Source: Candidatus Edwardsbacteria bacterium RifOxyA12_full_54_48 (GTDB lineage Bacteria; Edwardsbacteria; AC1; EtOH8). Taken from it: a DNA stretch of 64,000 nucleotides. Under the pieces are notes generated by a model. That model searched no databases and had not been told where the DNA came from. It saw only the letters and a list, made by a program, of their open reading frames with translations. Position 1 is the stretch's first letter. Each line of letters starts with the position of its first letter. Below, piece after piece: positions 42,199-52,422 of the stretch. The stretch is taken from assembly GCA_001777915.1 (NCBI GenBank), contig MFFN01000004.1, positions 894,396 through 958,395 of the forward strand, given 5' to 3'. The position numbers and the translations under genes are program-made.

Positions 42199-44343
42199 AT
42201 GGAATTTTTAGCAAAGCTCAACCCCGAGCAAAAAGAAGCTGTCACCTACCTGAAGGGCCCCCTGCTGATACTGGCCGGGGCCGGCTCGGGAAAGACCCGG
42301 GTGCTGACCCACCGCCTGGCTTACCTGGTGGGGCAGGGTGTTTGCGCCCCCCGGGCCATATTGGCGGTGACCTTTACCAACAAGGCGGCCGGGGAGATGA
42401 AAAACCGGGTGGGCCGCTTGATAAATCGCAGCGTGGACGGCCTGTGGGTGGGGACTTTCCACTCGGTCTGCGCCAGGATACTGCGCCAAGAGGGATATCT
42501 CCTGGGATACCAGCGCGATTATACCATCTACGACGAGAACGACAAGCTGGCCCTGATGAAAAAAGTGATGGGCGACCTGGCCATCCCGGAACGCAGGGTG
42601 CCGGTAAAAGCCGTGATATCGCGCATCTCCAGCTCCAAGGACAGCCTGGTGGGGCCGGAGGAATACCAGAAGATGGCCTACGATTTCTTTGAGAAGGAGG
42701 TAGCCAGGATCTACCACCTCTACCAGCAGGAATTGCTGAAGAACCAGGCCATGGATTTCGACGATCTGATCTTCAATACCGTAAAAATACTGTCCGGCAA
42801 CAAAAAGATCCTGGACGATTACGGCCATAAATTCCAGCACATCCTGGTCGATGAGTACCAGGATACCAACCGCGCCCAGTATATGCTGGTAAAACTGCTT
42901 TCCCAGAGCCACCGCCAGTTATGCGTGGTGGGCGATGACGACCAGTCAATCTACGGCTTCCGGGGGGCCGACATCCGGAATATCCTGGAGTTTGAGAAAG
43001 ATTTTCCCGAGGCCAGGATAGTCCGCCTGGAGCAGAACTACCGCTCCACCCAGGTCATTCTGGAATGCGCCAATCAGGTGGTCAAGAACAATGCCGGCCG
43101 CAAGGGCAAGGAACTGTGGACCGACAATCCCAAGGGGGAGAATGTCTCGCTGTGGTGCGCCTGGGACGAACGCGACGAGGCCGAAAAGATCTGCCGGGCC
43201 ATCAAGCAGCATTGGACCAAAGGCTCCTTGAAGGACTGCGTGATACTTTACCGCACCAACGCCCAGAGCCGGGCGCTGGAGGATTCCCTGCGGCGGGCAG
43301 CGGTGCCCTATCTGATAGTGGGCGGGCTGAAATTCTACGAACGGAAGGAGATCAAGGATGTTCTGGCCTATCTGCGGGTGGTGGTCAACCCGGCGGATGC
43401 CGTGGGCTTGAAAAGGATCATAAATATTCCGCCCCGGGGCATCGGCGACACCAGCCTGTCCCGGATCGAATCCTATGCCGCCGAAAGGGATATCTCCCTG
43501 CTCCAGGCCCTTAAGGAAAACGACCAGGTGCCCGGACTGGGGCCGGGCATAAAATCGGCTGCCAGCGGGTTTGTAAAGGATTTGGAAAAGCTGATAGCCT
43601 TAAAAGAATCCTTGAACGCCCAGGAGCTGATCACAAAGGTCATCGAACAATCAGGCTATATAAAGTTCATCGGCAGCCAGTACCTGGACAAGGTCGAGGC
43701 CGACAGCCGGACCGAGAATGTTCAGGAGCTGGCCTCGGCCGCCAACGAATTCTGTGAACGCTCGGAGGATAAGGGCCTGCCCGCTTTTCTGGCCGAAGTA
43801 TCCCTGGTGGCCGATATCGACCGCTGGAACGATTCCGCCGAGGCGGTTACCTTGATGACCATCCACAACGCCAAGGGACTGGAGTTTCCCTATGTGTTCA
43901 TCAGCGGCCTGGAGGAGGGGCTGTTGCCGCACCGGGCATCGCTGGATACCATTGAAGAGTTGGAGGAGGAGCGGAGGCTGTTCTATGTGGCCATCACTAG
44001 GGCCCAAAGCAAACTGACGCTCTGTTCGGCCATGTCCCGCCGCCATTTCGGCGGACTGATGCAATCATCCCCCTCCCGCTTCATTGCCGAGCTTCCCAGG
44101 GAGAACCTGAATACCGATTCGCCGAGAAACGAAAAACCGGCCGGCGATTTCCACGGGGAGCCTCGGGAGGGAACTTATCAAACCCAGGCCAAGGGCCTCA
44201 AGGGAAAGAGGGTGCATCATGAGATATGGGGCCAGGGCCAGGTGGTGGAGGCCGAGGGGGACGGCGATGATGTGAAGCTCTCCATAGTGTTCAACGGCGG
44301 GGTAAAGAAAAAAGTAATGGCCGGATTTGTGGAATTCATATAA
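42199..44343 (+). CDS. UvrD/PcrA-type superfamily 1 DNA helicase
   Basis: The 714-residue protein has all SF1A helicase motifs: LNPEQKEAVTYLKGPLLILAG (Q motif), GAGSGKTRVL (Walker A), TFTNKAAGEM, FDDLI, VDEYQDTNRAQY (Walker B), GDDDQSIYGFRGA, LEQNYRST and MTIHNAKGLEFPYVFI with VAITRA. Length and the C-terminal Tudor-like segment (VHHEIWGQGQVVEAEGD) fit PcrA/UvrD. It unwinds DNA 3' to 5' in nucleotide excision and mismatch repair and clears replication blocks. The neighbours are not repair genes. Confidence 0.94.
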   Translation: MEFLAKLNPEQKEAVTYLKGPLLILAGAGSGKTRVLTHRLAYLVGQGVCAPRAILAVTFTNKAAGEMKNRVGRLINRSVDGLWVGTFHSVCARILRQEGYLLGYQRDYTIYDENDKLALMKKVMGDLAIPERRVPVKAVISRISSSKDSLVGPEEYQKMAYDFFEKEVARIYHLYQQELLKNQAMDFDDLIFNTVKILSGNKKILDDYGHKFQHILVDEYQDTNRAQYMLVKLLSQSHRQLCVVGDDDQSIYGFRGADIRNILEFEKDFPEARIVRLEQNYRSTQVILECANQVVKNNAGRKGKELWTDNPKGENVSLWCAWDERDEAEKICRAIKQHWTKGSLKDCVILYRTNAQSRALEDSLRRAAVPYLIVGGLKFYERKEIKDVLAYLRVVVNPADAVGLKRIINIPPRGIGDTSLSRIESYAAERDISLLQALKENDQVPGLGPGIKSAASGFVKDLEKLIALKESLNAQELITKVIEQSGYIKFIGSQYLDKVEADSRTENVQELASAANEFCERSEDKGLPAFLAEVSLVADIDRWNDSAEAVTLMTIHNAKGLEFPYVFISGLEEGLLPHRASLDTIEELEEERRLFYVAITRAQSKLTLCSAMSRRHFGGLMQSSPSRFIAELPRENLNTDSPRNEKPAGDFHGEPREGTYQTQAKGLKGKRVHHEIWGQGQVVEAEGDGDDVKLSIVFNGGVKKKVMAGFVEFI

Positions 44344-44403
44344 AACCCAGGCAGATATTTAAGACCCTGCTTGAAATTACTGACAGTTATTATTACATTT
44401 CAT

Positions 44404-45366
44404 ATGGAGATCAAGCCCAGCTTTATAGAACTTTATAAGACAGGAGATCTGGGAAAAAAGAGCCGGGAGGCCGGCGATCTTCTATCCAGCTGTACCCTCT
44501 GCCCCCGTAACTGCGGAGTCAACCGCTGGCAGGGCCAGCTTGGTTGCTGCCGGTCCGGATTTCTGCCCACGGTCTCCAGCTATAACGTCCATCACGGGGA
44601 GGAACCGCCGATATCCGGGATCCGCGGCTCGGGCACCATCTTTTTCAGCCGCTGTAACCTGTCCTGCTGCTACTGCCAGAACTGGCCGATAAGCCAACTG
44701 GGTCAGGGACAGGAGGTCACGGTGGAACGGCTGGCCGGGATGATGCTGGAGCTGCAGCAAAGGGGCTGCCACAATATCAACTTTGTTACCCCGTCCCATA
44801 TGACCGCCCAGATATTGATGGCGCTGGAGATAGCAGTTCGGCAAGGGTTTAATCTGCCATTGGTCTACAATACCAGCGGGTATGATTCGCTTGATTCCTT
44901 AAAACTGCTGGAGGGGGTGATAGACATTTATCTGCCGGATATCAGATACACCGATCCCGGGGCGGCGGAGAGATATTCGGAAGCGGGGGACTATCCGGAG
45001 GTCAATCAGGCGGCATTAAAGGAGATGTGGCGGCAGGTGGGCGAATTGCAACTGGACGACCAGGGGATAGCGCTCCGAGGAATGCTGGTAAGGCATTTGG
45101 TGCTGCCCAACGGATTGTCGCAGACCCGGGAGGCTTTGAAGTTCCTGGCCGGTGAGATATCGCCCCAGGTGCATCTGTCCCTGATGTCCCAGTTCTTTCC
45201 AGCCCACCGGGCGAACCAAACTGCCGAACTGGGAAGGAGCATCAGCCGGGAGGAATATCGGCAGGCGGTGGAGTGGGCGGAGGAATTCGGGCTGGAGAAC
45301 GGTTGGCACCAGGAGCTGGACGATACCGGGGGCGGTCCCCCTGACCGGATAGTGAAGACCACTTGA
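44404..45366 (+). CDS. Radical SAM protein, pyruvate formate-lyase activase-like (PflX/AmmeMemo-type)
   Basis: The 320-residue protein from ATG 44404 has an extra Cys group first (CTLCPRNCGVNRW, ~residues 25-37). The radical SAM motif C-x3-C-x2-C follows in FSRCNLSCCYCQN. GTIFF precedes it and NFVTPSHM and YNTSGYDS follow, as in the PflX subfamily of activase-like enzymes that are often soluble and of unclear target. It uses SAM and a 4Fe-4S cluster for radical chemistry, probably with anaerobic expression. No glycyl-radical enzyme gene is adjacent. Confidence 0.88.
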   Translation: MEIKPSFIELYKTGDLGKKSREAGDLLSSCTLCPRNCGVNRWQGQLGCCRSGFLPTVSSYNVHHGEEPPISGIRGSGTIFFSRCNLSCCYCQNWPISQLGQGQEVTVERLAGMMLELQQRGCHNINFVTPSHMTAQILMALEIAVRQGFNLPLVYNTSGYDSLDSLKLLEGVIDIYLPDIRYTDPGAAERYSEAGDYPEVNQAALKEMWRQVGELQLDDQGIALRGMLVRHLVLPNGLSQTREALKFLAGEISPQVHLSLMSQFFPAHRANQTAELGRSISREEYRQAVEWAEEFGLENGWHQELDDTGGGPPDRIVKTT

Positions 45367-45385
45367 AACAATATCATCTATATCC

Positions 45386-47011
45386 ATGAGTACCAAGTGC
45401 TGGGAAGACAGAAATTGTCAGCAAAAAGAATGTCCGGTCCGGCGGAGGGGCGGTAAGCACTGCTGGTTAAGCGAACCCCGGCCGGGCTTTGACGGGCTGT
45501 ATCTGCCATTCCGGGAACGGCTGTACCGGCACTGCCGCAGCTGCGGCCATTTCCAGGGCATTATCGAAAGGGGCGCCGGGCGCCGGGCGGATGACCATCT
45601 GATGTCCGACACCCTTTTTAAACTGTTGGAGGAGATGGGCTCCTTTCATGAAGAGGTGGCCAGATCAAACCGGGCCCTGACCGAGAATATTCAAAATCTG
45701 GCCATGCTCAATGAAGTGACCAAGGCCCTGCAGTCCACCCTGGACCTGAAACAGATCCTGCACATAATCCTGACCGGGGTCACGGCGGCGGAAATATTAA
45801 GGTTGAACCGGGCCTTTTTGCTGCTGCTGGATGACAGCCGGAAGAACCTGGTGGGAGAGATGGCGGTCGGCCCCACCGGTCCGGAGGAAGCCACCAAGAT
45901 CTGGGACGAGCTTAAAAAAACCCCCGCCAGCTTCAAGGAACTGGCTATGCGGCCCCATCAGGAAATAGACGGCAACGAATATGTCAACCGGCTGGTCAGG
46001 GAGATAAAAGTTCCGGTTGAAGATTACGACAATGTGGCCGTCAGGGCCATCAGCCAAAGAAAACCATTTTTGGTAAGCGACGCCCAGGCCATCCCTGGAG
46101 CCAGGGGCTTTGCCGCCGTTCTCAAGGTCAGCAATTTCGTGATAGTTCCCCTGATTGCCGAGAACGAACCGCTGGGAGTGTTGATGGCGGACAACTCGAT
46201 CACCCGGGCGCCCATCGAGCAAAGCGATCTGACCCTGCTGGAGATATTTGCCGGTCAGGTTGCCAGCGCCATCCGCAATGCCAAGCTTTATCAGCAGCTG
46301 CAGATGAAGATGAAGGAACTGCGCCAGAGCCAGGACCGGCTGATAAAAGCCGAGAAAATGGCCTCCATCGGAGAGATCGCCACCACCCTGGCCCATGAAA
46401 TGAGGACCCCTTTGGTATCCATCGGCGGCTTCATCAACTCCATGGCCAAGCAGCAGCCGGACAACCGGCCCTTTGAAAAGCAATTGAGGATAATAGGCTC
46501 CGAGATCGAGCGCCTGGAGGCGGTCCTGTCCGACACCCTGGAGATGGCTCGATTCAAAGAACCGGAGCTGGTCCGGGCCGATATCAATACCATCATTGAC
46601 GATTGCCTTAAACTGCTGCTGCCGGAATTTGAGGACAAAAAAATAGAGATACAAACCAGCTATCACTGCCCGGAACATCTGATCTGGCTGGATAAACTGC
46701 AGCTGCCCCAGGTCTTTTTTAACATATTCAAAAACGCCGTTCATGCCATGCCGTCCGGCGGCCTGCTGCAGATTGAAACGCAAAAGATGGAACCCAACAA
46801 TATCGAGATAACGATCTCCGACACCGGATCCGGCATATCCGGCGACCATATAGGCAGAATATTCGAACCCCGGTTTACCACCAAAAACAACGGCAGCGGC
46901 ATAGGGCTGGCCCTCAGCAAGAAGATCATAAACAGCCACCGGGGAATGATAAAAGCCGAGTTAAGACCGGAAGGCGGGACCGCTTTCACCATCAGCATTC
47001 CGTTAACATAG
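45386..47011 (+). CDS. Sensor histidine kinase with N-terminal Cys-rich and GAF domains
   Basis: The 541-residue cytoplasmic protein has no membrane segment. Residues 1-~58 form a Cys-rich module (KCWEDRNCQQKECP, HCW, HCRSCG), resembling 'two-CW' type metal-binding units. A helix leads to a GAF domain (~110-300). The kinase core has the HisKA H-box (TLAHEMRTPLVSIGGF, phosphoacceptor His), N-box NIFKNAVHAM, G1 DTGSGI and G2 GSGIGLAL. A receiver-only response regulator follows after 41 bp. The Cys module may bind a metal or sense redox state (inference). Confidence 0.9.
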   Translation: MSTKCWEDRNCQQKECPVRRRGGKHCWLSEPRPGFDGLYLPFRERLYRHCRSCGHFQGIIERGAGRRADDHLMSDTLFKLLEEMGSFHEEVARSNRALTENIQNLAMLNEVTKALQSTLDLKQILHIILTGVTAAEILRLNRAFLLLLDDSRKNLVGEMAVGPTGPEEATKIWDELKKTPASFKELAMRPHQEIDGNEYVNRLVREIKVPVEDYDNVAVRAISQRKPFLVSDAQAIPGARGFAAVLKVSNFVIVPLIAENEPLGVLMADNSITRAPIEQSDLTLLEIFAGQVASAIRNAKLYQQLQMKMKELRQSQDRLIKAEKMASIGEIATTLAHEMRTPLVSIGGFINSMAKQQPDNRPFEKQLRIIGSEIERLEAVLSDTLEMARFKEPELVRADINTIIDDCLKLLLPEFEDKKIEIQTSYHCPEHLIWLDKLQLPQVFFNIFKNAVHAMPSGGLLQIETQKMEPNNIEITISDTGSGISGDHIGRIFEPRFTTKNNGSGIGLALSKKIINSHRGMIKAELRPEGGTAFTISIPLT

Positions 47012-47052
47012 TGCTTTGTCAGGGACCTGTAACCTTTGAAAAGGAGCGCATC

Positions 47053-47409
47053 ATGAAAACTATTTTGGTGGTCGATGATGAGGAGAATATCCGCATTTTA
47101 TACCAGCAGGATTTTACCGCTTCCGGCTACCAGGTGATCTGTGCCGCGACATTGGACGAGGCCCAGAAGGAATTCTCCCGGAACCAGGTGGACCTGGTGG
47201 TGCTGGACCTAAAGCTCACCGCCCAGGATGGCGGGCTGGAGATGCTGCGCTGGATGCGGGAGGCCAACCGCAAGATCCCCATCATCATCAATACCGCCTA
47301 TCCGGCCTATAAGACCGATTTCTCCTCCTGGCTGGCCGATGCCTATATCGTAAAATCAAGCAACCTTGACGAGCTTAAGGAAACCATCGCCAGGTTGATA
47401 ACGCTATAA
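47053..47409 (+). CDS. Receiver-only response regulator
   Basis: The 118-residue protein from ATG 47053 (AAGGAG six bases upstream) is a single CheY-like receiver domain: VVDDEEN acidic pair, VVLDLKL with the phosphoacceptor Asp, the NTAY Thr and the IVKSS Lys. It has no output domain. It is the likely partner of the kinase encoded just upstream and could work by protein contact or in a phosphorelay. A longer frame from 47011 is open but lacks a ribosome binding site. Confidence 0.92.
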   Translation: MKTILVVDDEENIRILYQQDFTASGYQVICAATLDEAQKEFSRNQVDLVVLDLKLTAQDGGLEMLRWMREANRKIPIIINTAYPAYKTDFSSWLADAYIVKSSNLDELKETIARLITL

Positions 47410-47428
47410 ACTTATCATATAGGATGGC

Positions 47429-48724
47429 ATGAAAACAGTTTCAATGAGCATCTTGATAGCATTATCCATGGCTCCCTGGGCCCTGGGTGATGAATTATAT
47501 TTAAAGGCCGGAAACAAATTCGAAGGAACGGTTATAAAATGGGGGGAGGAACAGATTTCGTTCGTCCTGCGCGGCACAACGTTAAATGAGGCCTTCAATA
47601 TCCCGGTGGAAACGATATCAAAGGTTATATTAAACGACAGCACAGAACATGTGCCCGGCGAGGGCCGTTGGATTTCAGACGGGGAGATGAGCCAGGAGGA
47701 TCTTGCAAAAGCCGGGCTGGTCAAACAAAAACCCTCCGGTGCAGTTCTTCCCATAAAACAAACAGGCGAATGTAACTCCTTTAAAAATGAGAGGAAGGCA
47801 GGGGGAAACGACATTTTAATCGAGGGATCGATCCAAAAAGTGTCAGGCTATACCGAGTATCATATAAAATTTGCCGAAGCCTACTATACCTGGCAGAGTG
47901 TTTTGGCCTTTCCGGTGGATGGTTATAAGGTAAATGTCAAGGCCTCGCTAATAAAACATCCTTTTAAATCGCCGGATAAATACGTCGGGTTCGAATTATT
48001 GTACGCCAAGAACATCACCGATCCGGAAACCACAATGGTTGATTCCGATTATGTGACGTACGAGGCATATGGATATTCTGAAAAATGGGTCTGGAGCGCT
48101 ACCCAATCGACGGCCGATTTGAATGCCAGCGAGTTGTGCGCAAATTTACGGGTAGGAAGGACCCTGTATAACGATATCTCAGGTTCAATCTTGCTGGGGT
48201 ACCGGTATCTGAATTTCACCTACGACATATATGGCGTAAAGGGTTGGCAGCAACCAGTATATGAGGGCCAAATATACACGTTTGACACCCTTCAAAGCAC
48301 CAATGTGCTTGATTATCGCGTTTCCTATCATTTGCCTTTCTTGGGATTATGCTTAAGGTTGGGCCTGTCGGAAAATTCGTGGCTGGACGGCAAATTGACG
48401 CGGTACATCAGATCAAGGGCCAATGACGAAGATGATCATATATTGAGATATTTTAAGGTCACCACCAGCTCCAAGGGTTCCGGATGGGGGGCTGAATTGG
48501 GCGGCCGGATAATTCTGTTGAAATTGGGCTCGGGCAAAAAAATATTTGCCGGAGCCGGTTATGAATTCAGCAAGATTTCAACCACCGGTATTCAAACCCA
48601 GAGGTACTATGCCGATGATCCGGATACTCCGGAAAATGAAATCGGGCTGACCTTTACCGGTATTGATAATGAAATTAATTTAAGCCAGCAGGCGCTGACG
48701 CTTTTTCTGGGTATGAACTATTAG
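47429..48724 (+). CDS. Predicted outer-membrane beta-barrel protein
   Basis: The 431-residue protein has a signal peptide (residues 1-20, ending APWALG). A small SH3-like N-terminal unit follows (DELYLKAGNKFEGTVIKWGEEQISF), as seen in many exported proteins that start with a strand-rich 'xGxxxxGxv' module. From ~residue 130 there are alternating aromatic strands (YHIKFAEAYYTW, SGSILLGYRYLNF, GAGYEFSK). The last residues ALTLFLGMNY end in an aromatic like barrel proteins recognised by BAM. No specific family is recognised. AGGA precedes the ATG. Confidence 0.7.
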   Translation: MKTVSMSILIALSMAPWALGDELYLKAGNKFEGTVIKWGEEQISFVLRGTTLNEAFNIPVETISKVILNDSTEHVPGEGRWISDGEMSQEDLAKAGLVKQKPSGAVLPIKQTGECNSFKNERKAGGNDILIEGSIQKVSGYTEYHIKFAEAYYTWQSVLAFPVDGYKVNVKASLIKHPFKSPDKYVGFELLYAKNITDPETTMVDSDYVTYEAYGYSEKWVWSATQSTADLNASELCANLRVGRTLYNDISGSILLGYRYLNFTYDIYGVKGWQQPVYEGQIYTFDTLQSTNVLDYRVSYHLPFLGLCLRLGLSENSWLDGKLTRYIRSRANDEDDHILRYFKVTTSSKGSGWGAELGGRIILLKLGSGKKIFAGAGYEFSKISTTGIQTQRYYADDPDTPENEIGLTFTGIDNEINLSQQALTLFLGMNY

Positions 48725-48747
48725 GTTAAATAGAGGTAAAAATTCAC

Positions 48748-49602
48748 ATGAACAGGCTTAAAACATTGGTCCTGATGGCAGGACTTTCCGTCATTCTGGT
48801 CCTGGCCGGCAATCTTCTGGGCGGCCGGCAGGGGATGATGATGGCCCTGGTGTTTGCCGGGGGGATGAACCTTTTCGCCTACTGGTTCTCCGACAAGCTG
48901 GCCCTGATGAGCTATCGGGCCAGGCAGGTGTCCGAGGCCGAGGCCCCGGAGCTGCACTCAATAGTCAGAGGCCTGGCCACCAGGGCCGGAATACCCATGC
49001 CCAAGGTCTTTGTCATTCCGTCATCTTCTCCCAATGCCTTTGCCACCGGGCGCAATCCGCAACATGCCAGCGTGGCAGTTACCGAGGGGATAATGAGCCT
49101 TCTGAACCGGGAGGAATTGCAGGGGGTGATAGCCCATGAACTGGCCCATATCCGGCACCATGATATCCTGATCGCTTCCATAGTGGCCACTCTGGCCGGA
49201 GCCATCACCATGATAGCCCGGATGGCCGGATGGGCCGCCATGTTCGGCGGCTACGGGGGACGTGACAACGACCGTAACAGCGGTGGCGGGGCCATCGGAT
49301 TCATCCTGATGGCCATCCTGGCTCCGATTGCCGCCCTGCTGGTGCAGATGTGGATCTCCCGCACCCGGGAGTACGACGCCGATGCCGGAGGGGCCAGGAT
49401 AGCCGGGAACCCCTACGGTCTGGCCGATGCCTTGGAGAAACTGCAAAGGGGGGTGCAGGTGCGGCCCATTCAGGCCAATCCCTCTTCGGCCCACATGTTC
49501 ATCGTCAATCCGCTTTCGGGCAAAAGTCTGATGAGCCTGTTCTCCACCCATCCCCCGATCGAAGAAAGGGTGGCAAAATTGAGGGCCATGGCCAGGGGGT
49601 AG
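48748..49602 (+). CDS. htpX: M48 family membrane metalloprotease HtpX
   Basis: HtpX degrades misfolded membrane proteins from the cytoplasmic side. The 284-residue protein has two N-terminal membrane helices (~6-22, ~27-45), the zinc motif [10 protein letters not shown] (HExxH), two more hydrophobic segments ([37 protein letters not shown]) and the downstream zinc-ligand Glu in [15 protein letters not shown]. Length and order match HtpX. It sits between an outer-membrane protein gene and a secreted peptidase gene. Confidence 0.94.
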   Translation: MNRLKTLVLMAGLSVILVLAGNLLGGRQGMMMALVFAGGMNLFAYWFSDKLALMSYRARQVSEAEAPELHSIVRGLATRAGIPMPKVFVIPSSSPNAFATGRNPQHASVAVTEGIMSLLNREELQGVIAHELAHIRHHDILIASIVATLAGAITMIARMAGWAAMFGGYGGRDNDRNSGGGAIGFILMAILAPIAALLVQMWISRTREYDADAGGARIAGNPYGLADALEKLQRGVQVRPIQANPSSAHMFIVNPLSGKSLMSLFSTHPPIEERVAKLRAMARG

Positions 49603-49667
49603 CTTTTGGCGCAAAAGGGGTGTATAATTCAGAAAACCACGCAATAATTTTTTAAGGAAACTGAGCG

Positions 49668-52265
49668 ATGAAAAAAACCGGGTTGTTATTTGCGGTAGCT
49701 TTCTCTTTGCTAGGGGGATATCTGTTCGCCCTGCCGGTGGAGATCTACAAAGTAGAACTTGCTCCCGGCACCGACGCCTACCGCTATGCCGCCGATAAAG
49801 GCTGGGAGGTGTTTTATGCCATGGAGGAACAGCTGCTGGTGTCCGGCAGGCCGGTTGCCAATGCCGAAAGGATATACCAGGGCGATTCAAAAAACCTAAA
49901 GTGGGCCTATCGGAGAAAAGGCTTCGCTGCTGCCGTCCCCGCCCAAAAAATCATTTTCTCTCATAACGGAAGCTATCTGTTGGAAGCCCCCGAAATCAAG
50001 CAATCATCCGCCAGGGGTTACGAGGCTTTTACCATCAAGGATTTCTCCGGGGAGCCGATAAAACTCAACGCCATTACCTATGTGTTGGGTAAAACCCTGG
50101 CCAGGGATTCATCGATAGCGACCCTGACCCATTTGGTTGATACCGCCCAGGTGCGCACCCGGATAGAAGCTTTGCAATCTTTTAACACCAGGTTTTTGGG
50201 CGCCGCCAATCATGACTCGGTGGTGGGATGGATACGGAATCAGTTTCTGAACATGGGCATTACCGATGTTATATTAGATACCTTTAATATCGGGTTCGGC
50301 CCCAAACAGCATAATATCATTGCCACGATACCGGGCCTTTTAGACACATCGGTTGTTTATATTGTAGGGGGGCATTACGACTCCTATTCTGACAGACGTT
50401 ATTCAGATACTTTAATAAAATACTCTCAGGCTCCTGGGGCTGATGATAATGCCTCGGGAACAGTAGCCGCACTGGAAATGGCCCGGGTACTGGCCCAGCC
50501 CGGCAACCGGCCCAACTGCACGGTCAGGTTCATTGCCTTTGATGCGGAGGAATATGGTCTGTTCGGCAGTGAATATTATGCCCAGCAGGCTCTGGCAGAG
50601 GGTATGGACATAGGATGCATGCTCAATTACGACATGATCGGATATAAAGGCAACGACAGCACTTTTATTTCCAAACTTTATCCGGGCTCGGAAGAATATG
50701 CCTACATGCTGGGACAGCTGGCCGGATGGTACGGCCGAACCGCCGACACCAATCTGGTGCCGGTGTATAACAGCGTATATCTTAATGGCAGCGATAGCTG
50801 GGAATTCTCCATCCGCGGGTTTCCGGTGACCTACAGCGAAGAGGATGTTTTCAGCACGGTCTATCACCAGACCAACGATAGCACTACGTATATGAACATG
50901 CGCTATGTTACCAGTATCATCAAGGCTGGGACGGGGTTTTTGGGCACGCTGGCCAACTATCCCCAGAAGGTAGCCGCTGTCATCGCCAGCGATATTGGAA
51001 CCGGAAACGAACTGGCGGTGGAGTGGACACCGAATGCGGCAGCCAACATCGTGGGCTATAATATCTATTATGGCTATGCCAGCGGGTCTTACGATTATAA
51101 CCAATACACTACTTCAGTATCCGACACCATAACAGGGCTGATATCAAACGTCAATTGTTATATTACCGTCCGGGCGGTTGACACTGACGGGAAGGAGAGC
51201 CCGATTGCCTCCGAGGTTATCGGCGTTCCGGTACTGCTGACGCTGGATAAAGGGATACTGGTGGTGGATGAGACCCAGAACTGGACCAGCGGGAGCTTCC
51301 CCCGGGATACCACCCAGGACAAGTATTTCAGGGACCTGCTGGAGGGCTATACCATAACAGAGCACGAATACGGCACCAGCGGGGAGAAGCCGGGTCTGGT
51401 TGACCTGGCCTCGTATTCCACGGTGTTCTGGCACGCCGATGACTACAGTTCCCCGATGTTCGGCAATTGTGTTGGCGATCTGGAGTTGTATTTGTCGCAC
51501 GGCGGCAGATTATGCCTGGCCGGGTGGAAGCCCAGCGCGGATGTCACCGGCAACAATATAGATACCGCCCATTATTATTCCGGAAGTTTCATATACGACT
51601 ATATGAAGGTATCCCAGATGAGCCGATCACTGATAGCGAATTCGTTCCAGGCGGCAGTGGGTAAACTAAGCTATCCGGATGTCTCGGTTGACTCGGCCAA
51701 GGTTCCGGTGGTCTCTTGGGGCGGGACCATGCGGTATATAGAGAAGCTGACCCCGGTATCACCGGCCGAGGGGATCTACGACATCGACATGAAAAACGAC
51801 AGCAGCAGTTTCGAGGGCCAGAACTGCGGGGTAAGGTATCTGGGAAGCGACTTCAAGACGGCATTGCTGGGCTACCCGCTGTATTTCATGGACCAAGCCC
51901 AGGCCAAGGCTGTGGTCCAGAAGATCATGGATGATTTCGGGGAGGTGAACGGGGTGAGCGGGAATCCGGAGGATAAGATCCCGGTTCTGAACTTCAAATT
52001 ATCCCAGAACGCTCCCAATCCATTCAAACAGTTTACGATTATCAGTTACCAGCTGCCGCAGGCCGGACAGGTCAAACTGAGCATCTATAACATAGCCGGG
52101 CAACTTGTGAAGACCTTGGTAAGTGGAGATCAGTCGGCCGGAAGCTATACCATCAACTGGGACCGGAAAGACAACAATAACAGGCAGGTCAGCGCCGGGG
52201 TGTATATCTATCACTTAAGCGCCGGCGACAAGACCCAAAGCCGGAAGATGATAGTCTTGAAATAA
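49668..52265 (+). CDS. Secreted M28-family zinc aminopeptidase with type IX secretion C-terminal domain
   Basis: An 865-residue exported enzyme. A signal peptide (residues 1-22) and a prodomain-like region (to ~170) come first. The M28 catalytic domain (~170-425) has the zinc ligands and catalytic residues in VGGHYDSYSD, PGADDNASGT, DAEEYGLFGSEYY and NYDMIGYKG, with a late His in VYHQTND. An Fn3-like domain (~428-515) follows, then an unassigned domain (ILVVDETQNW) and a C-terminal sorting domain (~785-865: NAPNPFKQFTIISY, YNIAGQLVKTLV, GVYIYHLSAGDKTQSRKMIVLK). The latter suggests surface delivery by type IX secretion. Peptide breakdown for nutrition is likely. Confidence 0.93.
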   Translation: MKKTGLLFAVAFSLLGGYLFALPVEIYKVELAPGTDAYRYAADKGWEVFYAMEEQLLVSGRPVANAERIYQGDSKNLKWAYRRKGFAAAVPAQKIIFSHNGSYLLEAPEIKQSSARGYEAFTIKDFSGEPIKLNAITYVLGKTLARDSSIATLTHLVDTAQVRTRIEALQSFNTRFLGAANHDSVVGWIRNQFLNMGITDVILDTFNIGFGPKQHNIIATIPGLLDTSVVYIVGGHYDSYSDRRYSDTLIKYSQAPGADDNASGTVAALEMARVLAQPGNRPNCTVRFIAFDAEEYGLFGSEYYAQQALAEGMDIGCMLNYDMIGYKGNDSTFISKLYPGSEEYAYMLGQLAGWYGRTADTNLVPVYNSVYLNGSDSWEFSIRGFPVTYSEEDVFSTVYHQTNDSTTYMNMRYVTSIIKAGTGFLGTLANYPQKVAAVIASDIGTGNELAVEWTPNAAANIVGYNIYYGYASGSYDYNQYTTSVSDTITGLISNVNCYITVRAVDTDGKESPIASEVIGVPVLLTLDKGILVVDETQNWTSGSFPRDTTQDKYFRDLLEGYTITEHEYGTSGEKPGLVDLASYSTVFWHADDYSSPMFGNCVGDLELYLSHGGRLCLAGWKPSADVTGNNIDTAHYYSGSFIYDYMKVSQMSRSLIANSFQAAVGKLSYPDVSVDSAKVPVVSWGGTMRYIEKLTPVSPAEGIYDIDMKNDSSSFEGQNCGVRYLGSDFKTALLGYPLYFMDQAQAKAVVQKIMDDFGEVNGVSGNPEDKIPVLNFKLSQNAPNPFKQFTIISYQLPQAGQVKLSIYNIAGQLVKTLVSGDQSAGSYTINWDRKDNNNRQVSAGVYIYHLSAGDKTQSRKMIVLK

Positions 52266-52280
52266 GAGGATAATCCAACC

Positions 52281-52312
52281 AACAGGCCGCCCATAGGGGC
52301 GGCCTGTTTTTT
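52281..52312 (+). terminator. Rho-independent terminator
   Basis: CAGGCCGCC pairs with GGCGGCCTG around a short loop, then TTTTTT. It ends the M28 peptidase transcript. Confidence 0.9.
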
Positions 52313-52368
52313 ACTAAACCTCGAAACATAGGGTGAACAATATAACGAACATTTAGACAACATTTAGA

Positions 52369-52397
52369 TTGACACCAATATATTTAGGTGTTAAAAT
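52369..52397 (+). promoter_or_regulatory. Promoter of tRNA-Ser(TGA)
   Basis: TTGACA (52369-52374) and TAAAAT (52392-52397) are 17 bases apart, 25 bases ahead of the tRNA. Confidence 0.75.
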
Positions 52398-52422
52398 GTT
52401 AACTGAGTTTGACTATCATCAT

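Noticed and set aside
45797-46939. A 380-codon - strand frame opposite the histidine kinase
   Set aside because: Antisense to a well-supported kinase, with no recognisable domain and a shadow-type composition.
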